This document shows positions 63,647-64,000 of a DNA stretch of 64,000 nt, one piece after another; the stretch's first letter is position 1, and every line of letters begins with the position of its first letter. The notes under the pieces were generated by a model, which made no database searches, was not told where the DNA came from, and saw only the letters and a list, made by a program, of their open reading frames with translations. The stretch covers positions 1 to 64,000 of the forward strand of contig JBFWVC010000012.1 of NCBI GenBank assembly GCA_050246945.1. Reading direction: 5' to 3'. Made by a program: the position numbers and the translations under genes. The stretch is from JAEUMD01 sp050246945 (GTDB lineage: Bacteria > Pseudomonadota > Alphaproteobacteria > Rhizobiales > Hyphomicrobiaceae).

Positions 63647-63791
63647 CTGCCATCGCGCACCTCACGCGGCCGCGCTTGGCGCGCCCTGCAAATGCATGAA
63701 GCGCAAGTGTGTGCAGCGGCTTTGCGACAACGACTTGCACAAAACAGGGCCCTTAAGCGTCAGGAGCTAATCTGAAAATTCGCGACACGCT

Positions 63792-63980
63792 TCAGATGCC
63801 CTTGAATACCGTGCCCGCCCACAACAGCCCGAAGCTGACCAGCAGCACTTCGAACAGATGTCCGCTGATGATGGGCGACAGAACTGGAATTGAGATCGCA
63901 AAGTACTTCAGCGCGACAACCAGTGCGACAAGCAGGGTCGACAAAAGCCAGACCGCAAAAGTGGGCGGGGAAAGTGCCAT
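63792..63980 (-). CDS. Small two-helix membrane protein
   Basis: 62 residues. Two TM helices (about 8-27 and 38-58) are separated by a short loop (SIPVLSPIISG). It ends FKGI. It resembles small conserved membrane proteins of Rhizobiales but no named family is certain. It is encoded at the right edge of the window. Confidence 0.6.
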   Translation of the reverse strand: MALSPPTFAVWLLSTLLVALVVALKYFAISIPVLSPIISGHLFEVLLVSFGLLWAGTVFKGI

Positions 63981-64000
63981 GTGGAATGCTCCGTTTTGCG

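Overview
The window is GC-rich chromosomal DNA of an alphaproteobacterium. The gene content (rpoH, fabI, aroC, a uvrC-pgsA-moaD-moaE cluster, flbT, pxpBC) and the Rhizobiales-type intergenic palindromes point to Hyphomicrobiales. A complete methanesulfonate monooxygenase operon with a dedicated ABC importer, a SoxCD-type sulfur dehydrogenase and folate/C1-linked enzymes suggest a methylotroph of the Hyphomicrobium/Filomicrobium kind. The genus is inference only.

Layout. 1-720: repeat-rich DNA with two ~120 bp direct repeats and palindromic inserts bracketed by CTAG. 0.7-3.3 kb: an XRE-TetR fusion regulator divergent from a GntR/UTRA regulator, then an isolated flbT. 3.3-8.2 kb: a GGDEF-EAL protein, 5-oxoprolinase subunits pxpBC and tRNA-Glu(CTC). 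8.3-12 kb: rluD and rpoH with a structured leader. 12.9-21.8 kb: the cell-wall amidase amiC, moaE-moaD-pgsA, uvrC with a large acidic insert, and a Ca2+-type P-ATPase. 22-28 kb: envelope genes including two glucosaminidase paralogues and a TorF-type porin. 28-38.3 kb: lipid kinase, aroC, fabI plus phosphatase, pdxH, an MBL-fold enzyme and a GFA-family protein.

38.9-44.2 kb: a DUF5996-like gene, then a LysR regulator divergent from tauE/safE-like, folate-binding GcvT-like and PanB-like genes. The LysR-tauE intergenic region carries two ATAG-N7-CTAT boxes. 44.4-46.9 kb: a 63-residue Cys-rich membrane protein behind a perfect TTGAT-N4-ATCAA box, then soxC and soxD homologues without other sox genes. 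47.4-51.1 kb: a GldA/GldG-like ABC system and a small membrane protein.

51.2-61.5 kb is the metabolic centre. Methanesulfonate import genes (binding protein, permease, ATPase, permease, ATPase) lie on the minus strand, divergent from msmABCD. MsmA has the C-x-H-x26-C-x2-H Rieske spacing that marks methanesulfonate monooxygenase. The operon is followed by a cyclic-nucleotide-binding domain protein lacking a DNA-binding domain, acetate kinase and an FMN split-barrel protein. The implied route is uptake of methanesulfonate, monooxygenation to formaldehyde plus sulfite, sulfite oxidation by the SoxCD-like enzyme or export by the TauE-like protein, and C1 assimilation or oxidation elsewhere. The two importer ATPases carry complementary motif deviations, so they may form one asymmetric heterodimer. 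Seven copies of a double-hairpin palindromic element lie between genes.
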